Of a DNA stretch of 64,000 nucleotides, positions 60,701-64,000 are shown one piece after another. Position 1 is the stretch's first letter; every line of letters starts with the position of its first letter. A program made the translations under genes and the position numbers. The notes under the pieces are model-generated. The model did no database searches. It was not told where the DNA came from and was given only the letters and a program-made list of their open reading frames with translations. The stretch is taken from NCBI GenBank assembly GCA_007922225.1, contig ML679969.1, positions 1,835,236-1,899,235 of the forward strand, given 5' to 3'. The stretch comes from Emydura subglobosa (Eukaryota > Chordata > Testudines > Chelidae).

Positions 60701-63700
60701 AAGAGGAACTGGCACCTGGCTGCCTATTCGTTTCTTCCTATCCAACCCATTCCTTTTTCATGGATGGCAGCGATGGCTGCTCTCCCGCCAGGCCTCCATG
60801 CTGGAGCATTCTCGTCCACCTGGCTCCTCCGATACCGTCCACTCTAGGTACCCAAAATAAGGGGGTGGTCTGTGTCCTCTGCGGCAGGTGGTAAAGGAAA
60901 CCTCCCTCCTGCTCCGAAACCTTTGCTGACTTTTCACCCTAGGGGAGAATTCCTGAGCCATTTGCATCTTCTCAACCCAGTCTGTGTGACCTGCCGTCTC
61001 CCTGACCCTCACTGTCCCCTGTAGTTCAGAGAGCCCCATTCCACGGCGTTACGTGTGACCGATCTGCCTTTTTCAGCAAGCCCGTTTATTCCTCCCTGGT
61101 GGCCCTGCTGCTCGCCTCCATCACATTCCCTCCCAGCTTGGGGCACTTCATGGCATCCAGAGTAAGTACTGACCTAGCTCTCAAGATCCCCTCACGTGTT
61201 CTCTGGCCAGAGGGGATCTAATCACTTACATCAGGGTGTACTCCTTAAATTGAGACAGGGGCTTTTCCCAACCAGCTCTCACTGTAGAGAGAAAAACTCA
61301 CCTCCTCCTGGGGTTTGGCTTTACTAACAGAGAAAATTGTCATCTTATTACTAAAGCCCAGCTCAGACCTTCTCCCCAGGCTTGGCTGCACCTGTGGTTC
61401 CTCTCTCAAGTCTCCTCAGCCCACACCCGAGGTCCTCTCTGCTTCTCACCCAAGATCCTTCTGTCAGGGCAGCAGCCTCTGAAGCCTGTATTTTCCCCCA
61501 GTCTGGTATTCCAGGCTTAATACAGCTGGTAGGTGTGGAAGGATGGTGCCAGTTGTACACCTTAACTCCACTGACATCTATGGAGCTACTCCCTGATTTA
61601 CACTGGTGTGGGTGACAAGAGAATCAGACTCCGTGTCTGAGCATGACGAGGGTGTACAAGAGGAGGCGATGCTGTGAGGGGAAGTGCTCAGAACTGTCTC
61701 CTCCTTTCCCAGCTCAGCATGAAGGAGCACCTCACCTCCCTCTTCGACAACCGGACTTGGGGCGTTCTGTCCCAGAATGCATCGCTGGCCAGGCCCCTTC
61801 AAGTTGACCCTGAGAACCTGTGGATTGAGTGGTGGGAGCCGAGTATCACCATCTATGGCAGCCTGGCTCTCTTCCTGGTGATGAAGGTATTGGCCCTGTA
61901 AAGGTCTCCGGGAGCTTAGGTACGGTGGGGCTGATTCTATAGGAAGCTCAGCACGCACTTATTTCAGGGGGACTCAGGAACATTTGGCCCCTAGGGCCGT
62001 CAGGGAGAGCCAAGAATATGTGGCCTGGTGGAGCAGAGGTGGGTGAAGACGTTCGGGGACTCAGTGGAGTCCGATCGGGGATACAAGGTGGTAGCACTTG
62101 TGCTTAACCAGAGGGCTCCGAGGTCGTGCCATATGCCCTGGACGGAGGGGAAGCGCCCTAGTGAAGGGCCTAGGGGGAGAAGTATCAGGCTCCTGTTGGG
62201 GACATGCCCCTGTCCCTCGTGTGTGACTCCAGGGGAAGCCAGGCCAACAACTCCTGTGCTGCCTCTCTGTGTCTCCCAGCGAGGACCCGGGGGCCGGAAG
62301 AACCTGATCTGCCATGTAATGTCCGGCACAGCTGGCTGAGACCAGCTCGGCACAGCTCCTAGGAGCCAGTCCAGGAGCAGGCTTCCTTCTGGGTCCCCGG
62401 GCAGAGCTGTCCCCTCTGGGTGTGAATCCTGCTTTGGTGACGTGCAGGGCACGTGTGCACAGCAGGGCTAGCCGACGACTGGAGGACTCTGCAGATTGGT
62501 TTGGTGGCTGGGCTCCGGCCCCATCACAGGCTAGGGGCAGCTGGAGTGGGTGCAAGCGGGTGGATGTCTCACTCGCTCCTGCTCTCTCGTTGCCTGAAGT
62601 TCTGGATGCTGATCCTGGCCACCACTCTGCCGATGCCAGCCGGGTACTTCATGCCGCTCTTCGTCTACGGTGAGACCCTTCGTCCTGCCCTTCGCACCCA
62701 CGAGGCGAACCATTTCTGCAGCCGAACCTGCTTGGACCCTCCCTGCTGGTCCTTCTTACCGTAGCAAGGAATAAGGGCGGCCAGTGGTACCGGCCCGTTA
62801 TCAACCAGACCGAAGGGGCGGCTGCTGGGATCCCTCGATGCTCAGAGCCCTTGCTCTGCAGAAAGGTCGTGGGGAGAGGGGGAAGCAGCAAGTGCTTAGA
62901 CCAGCAAGAGCCGCTCCTGGCTCCTGGGGACTTTGGTTCCTGCTCCGGTGGGACGTGTAGTCGACGCACGGCCTGGGCATTTGCGCTCCTGTCCCAGAGG
63001 GGCCCGCTAGGGACCTAGGAGGCGGGAACTCGAGTCCCTGACCTTCAGATCCCTGCGACTGGCTTTCAGTGGTGCCTCTTTCCCCAGGTGCTGCAATCGG
63101 GCGTTTGGTGGGGGAAGCGGTCGCCTTCATCTTCCCCCATGGCATCACGTCGGACGGCGTCGTTAACCCCATCACTCCTGGGGGGTATGCGCTGGCTGGT
63201 GAGTCTCTAGCCCGGGGCCTCAAATCAGGAGTGTTGCTACGGGCTTAGAATAGCAAATGGGGCTGCATCTGTAACTTCCTTTGGAGGGTGGCTCCAGAGC
63301 CTAGGATCTTACCCCTGTTTCTGGGTGGATCCTTCTAGCTTCCCCCTTCTCTTTCCCTCTCAAAGGCCCTGGATGTGCTGCGACCCCAGCTCCAGCGCCA
63401 GGTGGCTGGACACAGATCCACCACGGCGCGCCTGGCACCATGGCCAGAGAAAATGACTCAGGGGCATCCAGGAGCTGGGCCCGTTGCCACTGCAAAACTC
63501 TCAACCCTGGCCTGCTGGCATCCGTCTCAGGCAGTGCCCAGGGAGACACCCCCCACTCCCCGTGTGCGCTGGGCAGCACCGAGCCGTCATTGCCTTTTGT
63601 CTCATCCTTCTGGCAGGGGCAGCAGCTTTTTCAGGCTCGGTCACCCACACCCTCTCCACGGCTCTGCTGGCCTTTGAAGCGACCGGGCAGATCGCCCACA

Positions 63701-63830
63701 TCCTGCCGGTCACCCTGGCTGTGCTCGTCGCCAACGCCATTGCCCAGAAGTTCCAGCCCTCCTTCTACGACGGCACCATCATAGTGAAGAAGCTGCCCTA
63801 TCTGCCGCGGATCAGGAGCCGGCACATCGG
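51621..63830 (+). CDS. CLCNKB: CLCNK kidney chloride channel (ClC-Ka/Kb), 14 coding exons, 3' end off window
   Basis: ClC-K channels carry Cl- across basolateral membranes of renal tubule and inner-ear cells with the subunit barttin. Exons: 51621-51744, 52529-52657, 54721-54849, 55430-55569, 56859-56936, 57126-57204, 59119-59244, 59848-59932, 60372-60473, 61077-61161, 61713-61886, 62600-62669, 63088-63198, 63617-63830. All junctions are GT-AG, and the frame holds for 548 codons plus two bases. Val174 stands in GKVGP where most CLC proteins have the gating glutamate, the ClC-K hallmark. Other motifs are GSGIPE (128-133), GYFMP (432-436) and Tyr528 in the FYDG segment. Numbering is human plus 8. 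Missing to the right are roughly 140 residues with the CBS domains. The gene may be the single-copy ortholog of both mammalian paralogs, so A versus B cannot be decided; the symbol given is a label of convenience. Confidence 0.96.
52529..52657 (+). CDS. CLCNKB: CLCNK exon 2, helix A to start of helix B
   Basis: Residues 42-84. [11 protein letters not shown] (50-60) matches human KLFRLGEDWYF and leads into the first membrane segment [13 protein letters not shown]. Acceptor CCTCTGCAG, donor GTAACT, phase 1 at both ends. Confidence 0.95.
52715..52840 (-). repeat. MIR-type SINE remnant
   Basis: Antisense SINE in CLCNK intron 2: CACCTGGGGAAACTGAGGCA and GTGACTTGCCCAATGCTACA. Confidence 0.7.
53195..53310 (+). 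repeat. MIR-type SINE, 5' part
   Basis: tRNA-like start GGGTAGGGCACTGCACTAAG then GCATGACCTTGGGCAAGTTA, in CLCNK intron 2. Confidence 0.7.
54150..54605 (+). mobile_element. CR1 LINE 3' end in CLCNK intron 2
   Basis: Contains CTATGGAACTCACCGCCATA, CTTCATGCTTCAGGGCATAA and TGGACCAATGGTCTG, matching the subfamily at 43775. It ends about 115 bases before exon 3. Confidence 0.65.
54721..54849 (+). CDS. CLCNKB: CLCNK exon 3, helix B and C
   Basis: Residues 85-127, including [10 protein letters not shown] and [11 protein letters not shown] then [11 protein letters not shown]. Acceptor CATTTCCTAG, donor GTGAGT, phase 1 at both ends. Human has LSWTVYPVALVSFSSGFSQ here. Confidence 0.96.
55430..55569 (+). 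CDS. CLCNKB: CLCNK exon 4, GSGIP selectivity motif to GKV
   Basis: Residues 128-174. GSGIPELKT at 128-136 is the first chloride-selectivity motif (helix D), and the exon ends FLGKV with Val174 at the usual gating-glutamate position. Donor GTAAGT follows a C instead of G. Phase 0 at the end. Confidence 0.97.
56859..56936 (+). CDS. CLCNKB: CLCNK exon 5, GPFVH motif (helix F)
   Basis: Exactly 26 codons, residues 175-200: [18 protein letters not shown] and onward to GEYE. Together with GKV of the previous exon it forms the GKVGP filter motif. Phase 0 at both ends. Confidence 0.97.
57126..57204 (+). CDS. CLCNKB: CLCNK exon 6, helix G
   Basis: Residues 201-226: [20 protein letters not shown] then FGAPIS, nearly the same as human [10 protein letters not shown] and VGVATVFAAPFSG. 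Acceptor CTTCACAG, donor GTGAGA, ending phase 1. Confidence 0.97.
57309..57780. mobile_element. 472-bp hAT-like MITE with 8-bp target-site duplication in CLCNK intron 6
   Basis: Left end CAGAGGCGCCCCAACTTTT and reverse-complemented right end CAGGGGTTCCCAAAGTGG are imperfect inverted repeats. ACACAGAG (57301-57308) and ACATAGAG (57781-57788) differ by one base. Confidence 0.75.
59119..59244 (+). CDS. CLCNKB: CLCNK exon 7, helices H and I
   Basis: Residues 227-268, [19 protein letters not shown] to LLAVFNSEQ. It follows a 1914-base intron that carries a hAT-like MITE. Donor GTACCG is weaker than its neighbours. Human [20 protein letters not shown] is closely matched. Confidence 0.97.
59848..59932 (+). 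CDS. CLCNKB: CLCNK exon 8, I-J loop with Ca2+/H+ site residues
   Basis: Residues 269-296. Glu269 and Asp286 align with human ClC-Ka Glu261 and Asp278, reported as the extracellular calcium and proton regulatory site. The exon ends FFFMVLG, phase 2. Confidence 0.95.
60005..60110 (+). repeat. MIR-type SINE remnant
   Basis: tRNA-like GTCCAGCGGATAGCCTGCTG then GGCTGTGGGCAAGTTACTCA, in CLCNK intron 8. Confidence 0.55.
60372..60473 (+). CDS. CLCNKB: CLCNK exon 9, helix J-K
   Basis: Residues 297-330, [17 protein letters not shown] and onward to AKLLAT. Human [16 protein letters not shown] matches. Donor GTAGGC after ACAGA is weak but the phase (2) and the next exon confirm it. Confidence 0.95.
61077..61161 (+). 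CDS. CLCNKB: CLCNK exon 10, helix K-L
   Basis: Residues 331-359, [20 protein letters not shown] then SLGHFMASR. Acceptor CTTTTTCAG, donor GTAAGT, ends phase 0. Human KPVYSALATLLLASITYPPG matches. Confidence 0.96.
61713..61886 (+). CDS. CLCNKB: CLCNK exon 11, L-M loop with two N-glycosylation sequons
   Basis: Exactly 58 codons, residues 360-417, from [16 protein letters not shown] to SLALFLVMK. Sequons N372-R-T and N381-A-S correspond to human DNHS and QNSS, so both sites are kept in position. Phase 0 at both ends. Confidence 0.96.
62600..62669 (+). CDS. CLCNKB: CLCNK exon 12, helix N GYFMP motif
   Basis: Residues 418-440, [19 protein letters not shown] then LFVY. GYFMP (432-436) is the third chloride-binding motif. 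The acceptor is CCTGAAG, without a strong pyrimidine tract immediately before it. Confidence 0.95.
63088..63198 (+). CDS. CLCNKB: CLCNK exon 13, helix O-P
   Basis: Residues 441-477, [17 protein letters not shown] then [20 protein letters not shown]. Human GAAIGRLLGEALAVAFPEGI is similar. Phase 1 at both ends. Confidence 0.96.
63617..63830 (+). CDS. CLCNKB: CLCNK exon 14, helices P-R and start of cytosolic tail
   Basis: Residues 478-548, [20 protein letters not shown], then [19 protein letters not shown] and [14 protein letters not shown]. Tyr528 aligns with the central chloride-coordinating tyrosine (human Tyr520). It ends in phase 2 at GTGAGG, followed by 165 bases of intron to the window end. 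Confidence 0.97.
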
Positions 63831-64000
63831 GTGAGGGGCACCTCTGCTGGCCTGGCAGCTCGGTGGCAGCGCGAGGGGGGCAGGTCAGGCGGAGGATGGT
63901 GTGTGAACGGCCCCACACGTGCAGCGCCTGACACGGAGGGCTGAGCTGAGGCCGGAGAGCGGCCCTTGCGTGCCGGGGGTTAACACCAGATGAACCGCAG

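Overview
This is vertebrate nuclear DNA: spliced genes, long introns and intergenic stretches filled with CR1 LINE fragments, MIR-type SINEs and hAT-like MITEs. The CR1 3' ends and the MITE families ('GTCTACAC' termini, TTAGGCGCCTAA-type palindromes, perfect 8-bp hAT duplications) look like a turtle; a crocodilian is the second choice. The window matches human 1p36.13 in gene order and orientation: ZBTB17 (-), SRARP/C1orf64 (+), HSPB7 (-), CLCNKA/B (+).

Layout. ZBTB17: the first coding exon (BTB domain start) is at 1729-1935 on the minus strand; the rest lies beyond the left edge. About 13 kb of repeat-rich intron leads to a CpG island (about 14500-15400) with NRF1 and YY1 motifs and a likely non-coding exon 1. 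Just upstream of that island is a 56-bp minisatellite (15379-15870) containing a 10-N gap. SRARP: a two-exon plus-strand gene (18809-18842 joined to 21361-21854, 175 codons) that no single reading frame shows; the splice phases fit and the protein resembles human SRARP at three blocks, including the C-terminal GQAD. About 10 kb of intergenic DNA follows. HSPB7: three minus-strand exons (38595-38766, 35016-35149, 31892-32077; 163 aa), with a GC-AG first intron, a decayed ~40-bp tandem repeat of CTCF-like motifs in intron 2, and a TATA box with an exact MEF2 consensus upstream. A further 12 kb holds mostly repeats. CLCNK: fourteen coding exons (51621-63830) encode 548 residues of a ClC-K kidney chloride channel; the C-terminal CBS domains lie off the right edge.

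The genes are neighbours by conserved synteny and do not form an operon or a common pathway: a transcription factor, a steroid-receptor-associated protein, a heart/muscle small heat-shock protein and a renal chloride channel. In human genetics HSPB7 and CLCNKA share a heart-failure association interval. The most interesting observations are the sauropsid SRARP gene, the GC donor and MEF2/TATA promoter of HSPB7, the CTCF-like array, the 56-bp minisatellite beside the ZBTB17 promoter, and several MITEs with intact target-site duplications.
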